Counted from the first letter of the stretch, positions 26,918 to 35,063 are shown. The stretch is DNA of 64,000 bases from Tepidanaerobacter acetatoxydans Re1 (GCF_000328765.2 NC_019954.2:1058501-1122500), one strand, 5' to 3'. A program made the numbers and translations. Notes: generated from the letters alone by a model not told the origin.

Positions 26918-27911
26918 TATTTATTTTATCTTTGAGATGCTGAATTATATTTTCAGGGTCTTTTTTTATTTCGGAATAAATTAAATTTATAGTGGCCTGA
27001 CTATATGTAAAAGTTGGTTGGCTATGTAGGTTAAATTCATAACAATACTTAATATCACTTTTCAAATTATAAAAATCTGTGAACAATCTAAAGTGATAAG
27101 CATTAAAAGTATTGTCTTTGCCTTTTGCTGGGCTTAAACTTTGAAATGCTAACCCGTCTCTTTCTATCCACTTATTTAAAATATCTACACATTTACCGGT
27201 AGTATATTTATGAGTTTCTTTTGGATCTCGGATATCTTTTATTATAAAAGCCGCATCCTCAGCACTTTCACTAAGTCTAAACTCTGCTGAAGCATGTTTT
27301 TTATTTTTAGTTAAATGTAAGTCATGAGTGATAGAAATTGAAAATCTCGGCCCATGTTCGGATGATAGCCGGTTAATTTCTTTAGTTGCTTTTAATATTT
27401 TATCTGCGATTTGTCTGGGGTATTTTGCCTTTATAGTAGTTTCAGTTATTTCGTCGATGTTAATAGATAATGTTAAAAAGTTCTGTGGAATATGAGTCGA
27501 AATATCTATATTAAAAAAATCAGCTAATTTATTAGAATAGTTAAGAACACAGGACTGGAATAATGGTATATAAATTTGCTCATATTCTTCGGTTATAAAA
27601 TGAGTGCTTATATTTCTTAAATCAATTATTGTCTCTAAGTTTATTCTCAATGGGTCTTTATCATTGGTGAATACATCTTTTATACATCTATTCAATGATA
27701 AAGTGCGATCAGGGTTATCTGAATAGTATATTGAATCGTCGCCTTTACATTTGACCAAATATGCCTTTAATAGTAATTCCCAAGCGTTACATATAAAAAA
27801 ACTAAATCCCTCTACACGATATTTTATAGTGGGTTTATTATAAATTTCTATACCTAAAATAAAGGCTTCAATACTTTTATTAACAAGTCTGTTCTCTAAA
27901 CGTTCCGGCAT
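26910..27911 (-). CDS. DUF3644 protein with HEPN-type motif
   Basis: The 333-residue protein has the DUF3644 opening SIEAFILGIEIYNKPTIKYRVE and SFFICNAWELLLKAYLV. The helical N-terminal half contains R99-N-I-S-T-H104 in IDLRNISTHF, which matches the RxxxxH signature of HEPN RNases. The C-terminal half is of unknown fold. HEPN proteins are common in toxin and anti-phage systems. The gene sits in the lysogeny cluster between repressor and immA, a usual place for superinfection-exclusion or defence cargo. Function is inferred, not shown. Confidence 0.7.
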   Translation of the reverse strand: MPERLENRLVNKSIEAFILGIEIYNKPTIKYRVEGFSFFICNAWELLLKAYLVKCKGDDSIYYSDNPDRTLSLNRCIKDVFTNDKDPLRINLETIIDLRNISTHFITEEYEQIYIPLFQSCVLNYSNKLADFFNIDISTHIPQNFLTLSINIDEITETTIKAKYPRQIADKILKATKEINRLSSEHGPRFSISITHDLHLTKNKKHASAEFRLSESAEDAAFIIKDIRDPKETHKYTTGKCVDILNKWIERDGLAFQSLSPAKGKDNTFNAYHFRLFTDFYNLKSDIKYCYEFNLHSQPTFTYSQATINLIYSEIKKDPENIIQHLKDKINKS

Positions 27912-27941
27912 AATAATTCCTCTCCCAAGTGAATTATTTAT

Positions 27942-28337
27942 CTATTCCTTCCCAACCTCTTCCTCGGCCTTTCTCTTTTCCTTTATCATCTGGTGTGCCG
28001 CACGTAGAAACATAAGCACATCATCTTTGGCTTTTTCATCAAGCGGATCTCCCATGAGTTTAATATTGGAATTATTTTTTATAAATTCCTCTAATTCTAT
28101 ATCAGTAGGCTCTTCATCTTTTTCCCACCATGGTTTTGGTTCATCCGAAACGCCCATCACATATTCGACTGGCACATTGAAGAAGTCGGCAAGCCTCTGA
28201 AACATAGCTATATCTGGTTCTCTTTTCCCCAATTCATACATTGCTATAGTGCTTGGGGATATTTTGAGCATTTTGGCTAATTCCCGTTGGCTTAAGCCCT
28301 TGTCATTTCGTAGCTTTCTTATCCTATCGTTAAACAT
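27942..28337 (-). CDS. CI-like phage repressor (HTH XRE)
   Basis: The product has 131 residues from ATG 28337, with GGGAGGG upstream. The N-terminal helix-turn-helix is LRNDKGLSQRELAKMLKISPSTIAMYELGKREPDI, and the acidic C-terminal part has no peptidase domain, so inactivation would need a partner such as ImmA. It is divergent from the Cro-like gene. The recognition helix SPSTIAMYE is identical to that of the Cro-like protein, so both should read the same operators. Confidence 0.9.
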   Translation of the reverse strand: MFNDRIRKLRNDKGLSQRELAKMLKISPSTIAMYELGKREPDIAMFQRLADFFNVPVEYVMGVSDEPKPWWEKDEEPTDIELEEFIKNNSNIKLMGDPLDEKAKDDVLMFLRAAHQMIKEKRKAEEEVGKE

Positions 28338-28418
28338 TGTAATTCCCTCCCTTCTACTATCATTCCGTGAGTAATGTACAAATATACTATCACAATAAGT
28401 GAGCCGCAGCAATAGTGC

Positions 28419-28507
28419 TGACGAAATGTAAAAAAAGATTGTTTTTACCCTTGACATGCTTACGAATCGTGGTATAATAGTATATGAAAGACGCTGACGA
28501 AACGTGA
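28419..28507. promoter_or_regulatory. Lysis-lysogeny control region with three operators
   Basis: TTGACA (28451-28456) and TATAAT (28473-28478), 16 bp apart, form the rightward early promoter. Three related short dyads are present: TGACGAAATGTA (28419-28430), TTACGAATCGTGG (28460-28472, inside the promoter spacer) and TGACGAAACGTGA (28495-28507). Their shared core is ACGAAWYGT, and centres are about 41 and 36 bp apart. They are the likely targets of both repressors. A leftward promoter is probably TTGCTG-N17-TAGTAT near 28390-28415. Confidence 0.7.
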
Positions 28508-28521
28508 AAGGAGGCAGAAAC

Positions 28522-28779
28522 ATGGGTAAAAGAAGGAATAGACTGGCAATGCTAAGAAACAGTAAAGGGCTGACACAGAGAGACCTAGCAAATGAACTTG
28601 GTGTCAGCCCTAGCACTATAGCCATGTATGAGATTGGGGAAAGGACACCTGGCCTTAAAATGGCAAAAATAATCGCCGATTTCTTTGGTGTCGGCATAGA
28701 ATATATTTTTTTTACCGCTGGTGCTTACGAAAAAGAAGCAAAAATACGAGATTCACAGCATGATGCTAATATCGCATGA
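28522..28779 (+). CDS. Cro-like HTH regulator
   Basis: The product has 85 residues from ATG 28522, with AAGGAGG upstream. The helix-turn-helix LRNSKGLTQRDLANELGVSPSTIAMYEIGERTP covers the N-terminal half. It is first in the rightward early operon and divergent from the CI-like gene. It probably represses the lysogeny promoter. Confidence 0.85.
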   Translation: MGKRRNRLAMLRNSKGLTQRDLANELGVSPSTIAMYEIGERTPGLKMAKIIADFFGVGIEYIFFTAGAYEKEAKIRDSQHDANIA

Positions 28780-28794
28780 CGCTCGCCTCTCGTT

Positions 28795-28871
28795 TTTTTA
28801 TACATGAAAGGAGGACAAACCATGCAGTGGATTACACAGAAAGTTTTCCGATTTTTATACATGAAAGGAGG
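28795..28871 (+). repeat. Duplicated ribosome-binding leader
   Basis: The 20-bp sequence TTTTTATACATGAAAGGAGG occurs at 28795-28814 and 28852-28871, exactly 57 bp apart. Each copy supplies the ribosome site for the next small gene (28822 and 28880). Confidence 0.8.
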
Positions 28872-28929
28872 GAGAAGAAGTGGAAGAGTTAAAAATGATT
28901 TCAACAGAAGAATTGGTGAAGGAACTTAA
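28822..28929 (+). CDS. Small phage protein (35 residues)
   Basis: ATG 28822 follows GAAAGGAGG at a good spacing and opens a 35-residue basic peptide beginning MQWITQKVFRFLYMKGG. It overlaps the next gene out of frame. It may be a real small early protein or an accident of the duplicated leader; no family is recognised. Confidence 0.35.
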   Translation: MQWITQKVFRFLYMKGGRRSGRVKNDFNRRIGEGT

Positions 28930-29086
28930 AAACAGAGGTAAAGAACTAAGTGTAGAAAAAATTTTATATGACCAGTTAGTTCAATTAAGAGAGTTAAGCA
29001 AGTCGGAATTAGTAAAAAATGAGCCTGAACTAGTTGTAAAAATATCATTAGCTATGGGTGAGATAGCTAAAGGATACTTACTTTAA
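28880..29086 (+). CDS. Small phage protein, unknown
   Basis: The 68-residue helical, charged protein starts at GTG 28880 after AAAGGAGGGAG. It has a repeated Glu/Leu pattern (STEELVKELKNRGKELSVEK) and no recognised domain. It converges with and slightly overlaps the leftward gene at 29078. Confidence 0.55.
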   Translation: MEELKMISTEELVKELKNRGKELSVEKILYDQLVQLRELSKSELVKNEPELVVKISLAMGEIAKGYLL

Positions 29087-29251
29087 GATTTTTATATTGT
29101 CGTCAGACTTTAATGTTTTATTGGCATTTTGAAGACTTGCGTAAATGTCTAAGTAGAATTTTAATATTTCTTCTTCACTGGAATTCTTTAGATCACATTT
29201 AGATTTTAGAATTTCAAGGGACAAAGCTCTTAAAGTCTCATTGTTAAACAA
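29078..29251 (-). CDS. Small leftward phage protein, unknown
   Basis: The 57-residue frame reads leftwards from TTG 29251, preceded at 8 bp by AAAGGAGGTGAT, a near-perfect anti-16S match that argues for a real gene. It is helical and acidic. It is the only leftward gene in this part of the early region and overlaps the end of its convergent neighbour by 9 bp. Confidence 0.5.
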   Translation of the reverse strand: MFNNETLRALSLEILKSKCDLKNSSEEEILKFYLDIYASLQNANKTLKSDDNIKILK

Positions 29252-29350
29252 GGATATCACCTCCTTTTACGGGAGGTAAGTTCAGGCTCATGTAAATTTT
29301 ACCACATACAAGAGGATAAGACCATGAATCAGCATGAAAGGAGGAAAGCC

Positions 29351-29584
29351 ATGCTAGACGGCATCAAAAAAATCACATTCAAAGACTTACAAAGCGCAGT
29401 TAAATTCGCAAAATCCCAAGGCGGCTACGGCTGGATATTCAAGCCCAACGAAGGCGAGGAAGTAGTCTGGTATAACCCACAATACTGGACGCCAACACCT
29501 ATACTTATGGATGCTCCGGGGAGCGGGCGACTAGAAGGCTACAGCTACTATGCAGAGATTTTAGGAGGTGTAAACAATGTATAA
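29351..29584 (+). CDS. Small phage protein, unknown
   Basis: The product has 77 residues from ATG 29351 (AAAGGAGGAAA upstream; an in-frame ATG at 29324 lacks a site). It is aromatic-rich (GGYGWIFKPNEGEEVVWYNPQYW). No family is recognised. Its last codons overlap the next start. Confidence 0.6.
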   Translation: MLDGIKKITFKDLQSAVKFAKSQGGYGWIFKPNEGEEVVWYNPQYWTPTPILMDAPGSGRLEGYSYYAEILGGVNNV

Positions 29585-29732
29585 CTACAACGAATTGGAA
29601 GAAATCAGACACGAACAAGCAGCGATGGATGAAGCTATACCGCCGTGGGAATGGAATGAAAAGTATGATGAAGTTTGTTCAAAACTTGCAAGAAGAAAAC
29701 TTGAAATTTTGTTTGGAGGTGAGGAAGATTAA
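29577..29732 (+). CDS. Small phage protein (51 residues), unknown
   Basis: ATG 29577 overlaps the preceding stop and has TTAGGAGGTG 6 bp upstream. The 51-residue acidic product begins MYNYNELEEIRHEQAAMDEA and ends in GGEED. The tight coupling and strong site support it as a real gene. Confidence 0.6.
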   Translation: MYNYNELEEIRHEQAAMDEAIPPWEWNEKYDEVCSKLARRKLEILFGGEED

Positions 29733-29797
29733 AAAACTAGTTTACTTATACGTCGGTAAAGCTGGTGAGATGGCAGCAAAGTTAAGGAGGGTTACAA

Positions 29798-30454
29798 GTG
29801 CAAAAAAGTGAGAGTATCAAAAACATTGCAAAGGCATTGGCGGCATTTCAGGCAGAGGTGAAAAACCCTGCAAATACAGAAGAAAATCCCTTTTTCAACA
29901 GCAAATATGCACCTTTAAATGACATTTTAAATACCGTAAGACCTATTCTATCTAAACATGGATTAAGTGTCCTTCAAAGCCCTTCTGGGGATGGGCAGAA
30001 TGTCACAGTTACTACCTTGATTACGCACGAATCGGGAGAATGGATAGAAAGTGATCCGCTTACTTTAAAAGCCGATAAAGCCACAGCACAAGGGGCAGGA
30101 AGTGCAATCACATATGCAAGGAGATATGCACTTTCAGCAATGCTAGGAATTTCATCAGAAGATGACGACGACGGGAATTTTGCAAGTGGAAATAATGGCA
30201 ATGCAAATCCGGTGAAGGCATACAAAAAGTCACCTGCCACAAAAACCGACGAAAACAAAACTCAAAAACCCGACAAAGCCACAGCAGCTCAATTGAAAAA
30301 ATTGTATGCCATGGCTAATGAAAAAGGTATCCCAGGGGAAGAAATGAAGGGGTTAATTAAATTACATTATAGTAAAGACAGTAGTAAAGATTTAACCAAG
30401 CAAGAGGCAAGCGACTTAATAGAGAAAATAAATGACCTTTTACCTGAACAATAA
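29798..30454 (+). CDS. ERF family single-strand annealing protein
   Basis: The 218-residue protein has the ERF domain in its N-terminal two thirds: AAFQAEVKNPANTEENPFF, YAPLNDILNTVRPILSKHGL and AQGAGSAITYARRYALSAML. ERF proteins anneal single strands during phage recombination. The C-terminal third has a linker and a small helical region. GTG start after AAGGAGGG. It belongs to the early replication operon. Confidence 0.92.
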   Translation: MQKSESIKNIAKALAAFQAEVKNPANTEENPFFNSKYAPLNDILNTVRPILSKHGLSVLQSPSGDGQNVTVTTLITHESGEWIESDPLTLKADKATAQGAGSAITYARRYALSAMLGISSEDDDDGNFASGNNGNANPVKAYKKSPATKTDENKTQKPDKATAAQLKKLYAMANEKGIPGEEMKGLIKLHYSKDSSKDLTKQEASDLIEKINDLLPEQ

Positions 30455-30530
30455 AAACAGGGCCTTTCTAGGCCCTCCAATACCATCTCTAGTATATCAA
30501 TATTGCTAGAAAAAAACAAGGAGGATAAAC

Positions 30531-30890
30531 ATGGAAGTTAAAGACGTTTTGTTGAGTATACATGAGGAAATAAAGGAGTGCAGAAGACAAATTTTATATA
30601 AGAAAAACAAGCTCGATGAATTGCAGGAATATATGAAGGTTTGGGAATGTGAGCAAATTGCTAGAATAGCAGATGAAGTGAACGAAGCAGGCAAGCCAGT
30701 TTATTCAAATGAGACAAAAAGGCAAGCAGAGCTTGAAAGAAGGAAGAAGGAAAATGCAGGCTACCAAAAATGGCTTGCAGAATACAAATCTCTAAAGCTT
30801 GAGTACGATATGTCTGTAATTATTCTTCAGAGCATGTTAGACAAGCAGGAGAATATGAGAGCCTTAACTAGAATTATGGGGGTGCAATAA
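30531..30890 (+). CDS. Coiled-coil phage protein, unknown
   Basis: The 119-residue, highly charged, largely helical protein has heptad-like stretches (IHEEIKECRRQILYKKNKLD and the C-terminal LEYDMSVIILQSMLDKQ). It follows the ERF gene, where accessory recombination proteins are common. AAGGAGG upstream of the ATG. The family is not recognised. Confidence 0.6.
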   Translation: MEVKDVLLSIHEEIKECRRQILYKKNKLDELQEYMKVWECEQIARIADEVNEAGKPVYSNETKRQAELERRKKENAGYQKWLAEYKSLKLEYDMSVIILQSMLDKQENMRALTRIMGVQ

Positions 30891-31268
30891 ATGAGAAAAG
30901 AGCGAGCATTTCAAATTAAAACACCTAGTGGCTGGAAGGTGGCCGGAAAGGTACTCAATATTAAAGGCGACTGGTGCTTCTATCGTGAGATATATAGTGC
31001 AAAACATGCCTTTCACACCTTCGAGGCATGGAGCTTACAATCAATTCTCGTGCCGGTATTGCAGGCAGACAACGTCAAGTATATCTACCAATACGACAGA
31101 GAATCGCAGAAGATGTATAGGATTTTGTTTGAAGAATTCGTGGACAAGAGCGTCGAGCGGGACTTTGGTGAAGGTAAACAGCTTTATTGCAGCACAAAAT
31201 ATTTTTCTGAAGTCAAAGGGATGAAGAGGATTAAGAAGTGGATAAATAGCGTAGAGCTTGTTGCATAA
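30891..31268 (+). CDS. Phage protein, unknown
   Basis: The 125-residue protein starts at the ATG directly after the preceding stop. It is rich in aromatic and basic residues (GKVLNIKGDWCFYREIYSAKHAFH; YCSTKYFSEVKGMKRIKKW). No domain is recognised. It is placed between recombination and replication genes. Confidence 0.55.
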   Translation: MRKERAFQIKTPSGWKVAGKVLNIKGDWCFYREIYSAKHAFHTFEAWSLQSILVPVLQADNVKYIYQYDRESQKMYRILFEEFVDKSVERDFGEGKQLYCSTKYFSEVKGMKRIKKWINSVELVA

Positions 31269-31367
31269 ACAGGTCTAAATCGTTTTCGGTAAGTGGGCAT
31301 TAAGTTAGCTTTATTGAGGCGGGTTATAACCCCCTACCCGCCTTCTTTTTCCTCAAGGAGGGAGCGT

Positions 31368-32168
31368 ATGGGAGAGGTAAAGTGGATAAAAATAACAACA
31401 AATATGTTTGAGGATGAGAAAATTGACTTTATTGAGAGCCTTCCCGAGGCCGATGCCATATTGGTTATATGGGTGAAATTACTTACTTTAGCGGGCAAGT
31501 GTAATGCAAACGGCTTTATATTCCTCACAGAAAATATACCATACACAGACGAAATGTTATCCCATAAATTCCGAAGGCCTTTAAACACTGTCAAGTTAGC
31601 ATTACAAACCCTTAAGCGGCTAAAAATGATTGAGTTTAACAATGAAGGATATTTAAAGATTACTAACTGGGAAAAGCATCAAAACATAGAGGGGCTTGAG
31701 CGTATAAGGGAGCAGACACGTAAACGAGTGGCTAAACACAGGGCTAAAAAAATGCTAGAAGAAGGCAAAAAAGATGAATGTAACGTTACTGTAACGTTAC
31801 GTAACGCAACAGAAGAAGAAGGAGATATAGATATAGATAAAGATAAAGATAAAGAAGTAGTTAATAACCCTTTTTTGCGAGAACTTCTTAACCAACTTAA
31901 AAACATCGACAATTATCCTTTCGATACCGAAAAAGATACAGACTTCATAAATTCACTTTTAATAGATTTTCCTTCTTTAGATATAAAGGAAGAACTAAAA
32001 AAATGGAGCGTGTATAAGCTCGATAAGCCACTCGCTAAAAATTCTAATGCCCGGTCGCAATTCCGCAATTGGTGTAAAAAGTCGGCAGAATGGAAGACAG
32101 AAAAAGAGCCGCAAATCAATGCCTTTCAACAAGAATCACATCGGCCACTAAAGGAGGTGGGATGGTGA
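31368..32168 (+). CDS. Phage replisome organizer (DnaD-like) protein
   Basis: The product has 266 residues from ATG 31368, with AAGGAGGGAG upstream. The N-terminal domain, VKWIKITTNMFEDEKIDFIESLPEADAILVIW, is the phage replisome organizer type, a winged-helix that binds the phage origin. A basic linker and a DnaD-like C-terminal region follow. It would recruit the helicase encoded next, whose start overlaps this stop. Confidence 0.88.
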   Translation: MGEVKWIKITTNMFEDEKIDFIESLPEADAILVIWVKLLTLAGKCNANGFIFLTENIPYTDEMLSHKFRRPLNTVKLALQTLKRLKMIEFNNEGYLKITNWEKHQNIEGLERIREQTRKRVAKHRAKKMLEEGKKDECNVTVTLRNATEEEGDIDIDKDKDKEVVNNPFLRELLNQLKNIDNYPFDTEKDTDFINSLLIDFPSLDIKEELKKWSVYKLDKPLAKNSNARSQFRNWCKKSAEWKTEKEPQINAFQQESHRPLKEVGW

Positions 32169-33463
32169 ACGAACTAGAAACAGCCCTACTTGCCGCAATC
32201 ATACAGCGAGGCGGGGATGATACATTAGTAAAACTCAACGAAGATGATTTTACCAACATCAACAATAAAAAAGTATTTGAAGTTGTAAAACACCTTTGGC
32301 TAACAGGCGAAACAATATCACTAGCAAGCGTCAAAGCGGCCGAGCCAAGCATTGTCATAGCTGACATAATCAAAATGGACAGCATGATTGCGGCGACAAA
32401 AGATGAAGTTGACAAAATGGCCGCTCAAGTCAAAAACATATCAGCCATACGAAAAATAAACAAACTTACATCGGCCATAAAAAGCGATATTAAGGCCGGC
32501 GAAGATGCAAAGGCCATAAAGACAAAGATATATGAGGCCCTTGACAATATTGAATCAGACATACAAAACACGAAGATAAAAAGCCTCAAGACAGTGCTTT
32601 TTGAAACTACGGAATGGATTGAAAGCCAGTTTATCAAAGCCGAGAAAAACGACTTATTACTCACAGGAATACCTGACCTTGACTACTACACGGGTGGCCT
32701 GTTTGACGGAGAAATGACCGTTATAGCCGCAAGGCCATCAGTGGGCAAGACAGCTTTAGGACTTTATATAGCCACGAAACTAGCAAAAGAAGGCCGAAAA
32801 GTGCATTTTGTCAGCCGTGAAATGTCAGGGAATGCAATTGGTATGAGGATTCTTTCCATGGCAAGTGGAATCGATACAGGCCGAATTAAGGCAGGGAAAA
32901 TAAACGATACACAATGGGAGAGGCTGGGGAAAGCTATGGGTAAATATAGCACATCGGATTTAATCATAGATACAGAATCGAAAACACCAAGCGACATCAA
33001 GGCTGTTACAAAGGAGATTCAAGCCAAATACGGCCTAGACCTCATCGTCGTAGACTATCTCCAAATACTCACACCAGACGGCAAAAATAAAACAAGGGAG
33101 CAAGAAGTTGCAAGCATATCCAGAAACCTCAAAAACCTATCACTTGACATCAACAAACCGGTCATAGTCTTAGCACAACTCAACAGAAACGCAGAAAACA
33201 AACGACCAGTATTATCAGACCTTCGGGAATCCGGTGCAATCGAAGCAGACGCCGACAATATCTGGTTTTTGCATTATCCAACAGAAAACCAACTTAGTAA
33301 CAGCCAAAAAGACAAATTCATAACCTGCAAACAGAACAACTGCCGGTATATGGAAATCCACATCGGCAAGCACAGAAACGGCCCTGTCGGCATGATAGAT
33401 GTTTTATTCGACCCCGGCAAGATGAAATTCATCGGCTTTGCAAAGGACGAGAAAACGGCATAA
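32162..33463 (+). CDS. dnaB: DnaB-like replicative helicase
   Basis: The product has about 433 residues. A small N-terminal DnaB domain (ETALLAAIIQRGGDDTLV) precedes a RecA-type domain with Walker A AARPSVGKTALGL, REMSGNAIGMRIL, Walker B LDLIVVDYLQIL and the DnaB motif LRESGAIEADADNIWFL. It unwinds phage DNA at the fork. AAGGAGGTG is close to ATG 32162 and better spaced for GTG 32165. Confidence 0.92.
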   Translation: MVNELETALLAAIIQRGGDDTLVKLNEDDFTNINNKKVFEVVKHLWLTGETISLASVKAAEPSIVIADIIKMDSMIAATKDEVDKMAAQVKNISAIRKINKLTSAIKSDIKAGEDAKAIKTKIYEALDNIESDIQNTKIKSLKTVLFETTEWIESQFIKAEKNDLLLTGIPDLDYYTGGLFDGEMTVIAARPSVGKTALGLYIATKLAKEGRKVHFVSREMSGNAIGMRILSMASGIDTGRIKAGKINDTQWERLGKAMGKYSTSDLIIDTESKTPSDIKAVTKEIQAKYGLDLIVVDYLQILTPDGKNKTREQEVASISRNLKNLSLDINKPVIVLAQLNRNAENKRPVLSDLRESGAIEADADNIWFLHYPTENQLSNSQKDKFITCKQNNCRYMEIHIGKHRNGPVGMIDVLFDPGKMKFIGFAKDEKTA

Positions 33464-33507
33464 AGAGTAGTATGCAATTTATGTGTAACAACGAAGGGAG
33501 AATGAGT

Positions 33508-33732
33508 ATGAAAATATTGGGCGAATTTGCAACAGACGAGGAAATAAAAGACTTCTTACTTTACCATATGGGTGATGCAGATAATAGGAAGTCAAAAATA
33601 AATCCAATACTAACCAGACAGCAGGTATGGGATATAAATATGGGGGCAGTAATGCAAGGAGACATTACAAGAGTTAGGTCTTTAATAACTAAAAATATCA
33701 CTAAGGAATTTGGAAAACATTACGAAGTTTAA
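33508..33732 (+). CDS. Small phage protein, unknown
   Basis: The product has 75 residues from ATG 33508 (AAGGGAG upstream; ATG 33502 also possible). It is soluble, helical and without a recognised domain. It is in the early operon after the helicase. Confidence 0.6.
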   Translation: MKILGEFATDEEIKDFLLYHMGDADNRKSKINPILTRQQVWDINMGAVMQGDITRVRSLITKNITKEFGKHYEV

Positions 33733-33769
33733 TTGAACATTCCATAGAAACCATGAAGGAGGAATCCTT

Positions 33770-33955
33770 ATGAACTGGATAACCGAAAACCGAAACCGAA
33801 ACAAAATAGCGGCAATAAACTTCATAGTCAGGAAAATTGTGAAAACCACGAATTACAGCGACAAAACAGAGGTGAGCTGCAATTCCAAGAGAGTTAGAAA
33901 CCTTTTTAGGCAGAGAGAAAAACTTTATCGGGAGGGAAGCAGATGCAAAGACTGA
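33770..33955 (+). CDS. Small basic phage protein, unknown
   Basis: The 61-residue basic protein (MNWITENRNRNKIAAINFIV; many Arg/Lys) has GAAGGAGG upstream. Charge suggests nucleic-acid binding, but no motif is recognised. Confidence 0.55.
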   Translation: MNWITENRNRNKIAAINFIVRKIVKTTNYSDKTEVSCNSKRVRNLFRQREKLYREGSRCKD

Positions 33956-33984
33956 CTGAATACTACGAAGGCGGGGTATAAATA

Positions 33985-34158
33985 GTGGCTAAAGTCAAAT
34001 TTAAAATCGGCGGCGACAAGCGCAAAACCCACGAATACATTAAAGGCCGCATCATCAAAGAATATAAACACTTTTACCTCATTGAAACCACGGCAGGTTA
34101 CAAAGAATGTATCAGCAAAAACCTTCTAAAATGCGGCGACATAGAAAGGGTGATGTGA
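33985..34158 (+). CDS. Conserved small phage protein (57 residues)
   Basis: The frame runs from GTG 33985 and reads KVKFKIGGDKRKTHEYIKGRI-type beta strands followed by FYLIETTAGYKECISKNLL. This resembles small phage proteins often found in early operons of clostridial phages. It ends with TGATG overlapping the RemA-like start. Confidence 0.6.
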   Translation: MAKVKFKIGGDKRKTHEYIKGRIIKEYKHFYLIETTAGYKECISKNLLKCGDIERVM

Positions 34159-34403
34159 TGTTCAACGGAGGTTTCAAACACTTCATCAATCATGACAAAG
34201 TATTAGCAGCGGTAGACTTTTCAGCAAAGTCACAGCCTATTATAAGGGCGATAAATAATGCAAAAGATATGGGGATGCTGATAGACATCACGATGGGCAG
34301 AAAAACAAACACAGTAATATTTACGGAAACAGGGCACGTGATTCTATCACATTCAATCAGTGAAACTATAGCAAAAAGAATCAAGGAGGCTAAAAATGCT
34401 TAA
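34158..34403 (+). CDS. RemA-like (DUF370) regulator
   Basis: The 81-residue protein aligns by eye with Bacillus Rem[21 protein letters not shown] corresponds to APIKRMIQDARDRGMLID, then [20 protein letters not shown] corresponds to [20 protein letters not shown], and SETIAKRI corresponds to PETVAQRL. RemA is a DNA-binding, ring-forming activator of matrix genes in Bacillus. Here it is phage-borne, translationally coupled to its neighbour and upstream of ssb, so a role in phage DNA organisation or gene control is inferred. Confidence 0.75.
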   Translation: MFNGGFKHFINHDKVLAAVDFSAKSQPIIRAINNAKDMGMLIDITMGRKTNTVIFTETGHVILSHSISETIAKRIKEAKNA

Positions 34404-34785
34404 CAGAATTATCCTTATTGGGCGTCTCACAAGAGATGTAGAACTTCGGTATACACAAGAAGGCAAGGCAGTTGCCAATTTCACCCTAGCGGTAGACAGG
34501 CCTTTCAAAAACCAACAGGGCGAAAAAGAGGCAGACTTCATACGTATAGCCACGTGGGGCAAGTTGGCGGAGAATTGTGCAAACCACATCGGAAAAGGGC
34601 GGTTAGTGGCGGTTGATGGAAGACTACAGATACGCTCATATGACGGCAACGACGGGCAACGCAAATATATAACTGAAGTTGTGGCCGATGAAGTGAAGTT
34701 TTTAGATTGGCCTAAAGACGACAATTACCCGGTATTTGAGTTTGATGGCAGTGATTGTGAGAGCATGGAAGGGGATCCGTTTTGA
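34396..34785 (+). CDS. ssb: Single-stranded DNA-binding protein
   Basis: The 129-residue protein has the OB fold start [19 protein letters not shown], then [30 protein letters not shown] and [15 protein letters not shown]. It ends in an acidic tail with the terminal DPF used to recruit partner proteins. It overlaps the RemA-like gene by 8 bp, with AAGGAGG upstream. Confidence 0.95.
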   Translation: MLNRIILIGRLTRDVELRYTQEGKAVANFTLAVDRPFKNQQGEKEADFIRIATWGKLAENCANHIGKGRLVAVDGRLQIRSYDGNDGQRKYITEVVADEVKFLDWPKDDNYPVFEFDGSDCESMEGDPF

Positions 34786-34786
34786 A

Positions 34787-34936
34787 TTGGATAAATACGA
34801 GGCACGCAGGATAGCCACAATGAAACAATATATCAGGAGAGACATAGATAGAGTTACATTTGACGCAAAAATAGCAATTATAAACGAAGAAGAACAAAAA
34901 GAAATGGAAGAGGGAGGCGGTAAAAATCGAATGTGA
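34787..34936 (+). CDS. Small phage protein, unknown
   Basis: The 49-residue frame begins at TTG 34787, just after ssb, with GGAAGGGG upstream. It is helical and charged (DKYEARRIATMKQYIRRDID; EEEQKEMEEGGG). The start is uncertain; an internal ATG could also serve. Confidence 0.45.
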   Translation: MDKYEARRIATMKQYIRRDIDRVTFDAKIAIINEEEQKEMEEGGGKNRM

Positions 34937-35063
34937 AGTAAGAGAAAACTGCCACAGCTACCTACGGGACGGGTGCTGGCATTGCGTAGACTACGGCCTA
35001 TACTGGCCCGAAGATAAAAGTATACTTTGTAAGCGACAAGTCAGGGAGAGAAAGGAGAGAAAA

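Noticed and set aside
29629-29811. A 60-codon rightward frame overlapping the 51-codon gene and the ERF start
   Set aside because: The alternative frame at 29577-29732 has a strong ribosome site and is coupled to the preceding stop, while this frame has no site at its start. Only its last 31 codons, from a GTG near 29719, are free of overlap, and the nearest GGAG is too close to that GTG.
33943-33981. A 12-codon frame MQRLTEYYEGGV before the small protein at 33985
   Set aside because: It is too short to support as a gene, although GGGAGGG lies upstream; it may only help ribosome loading.
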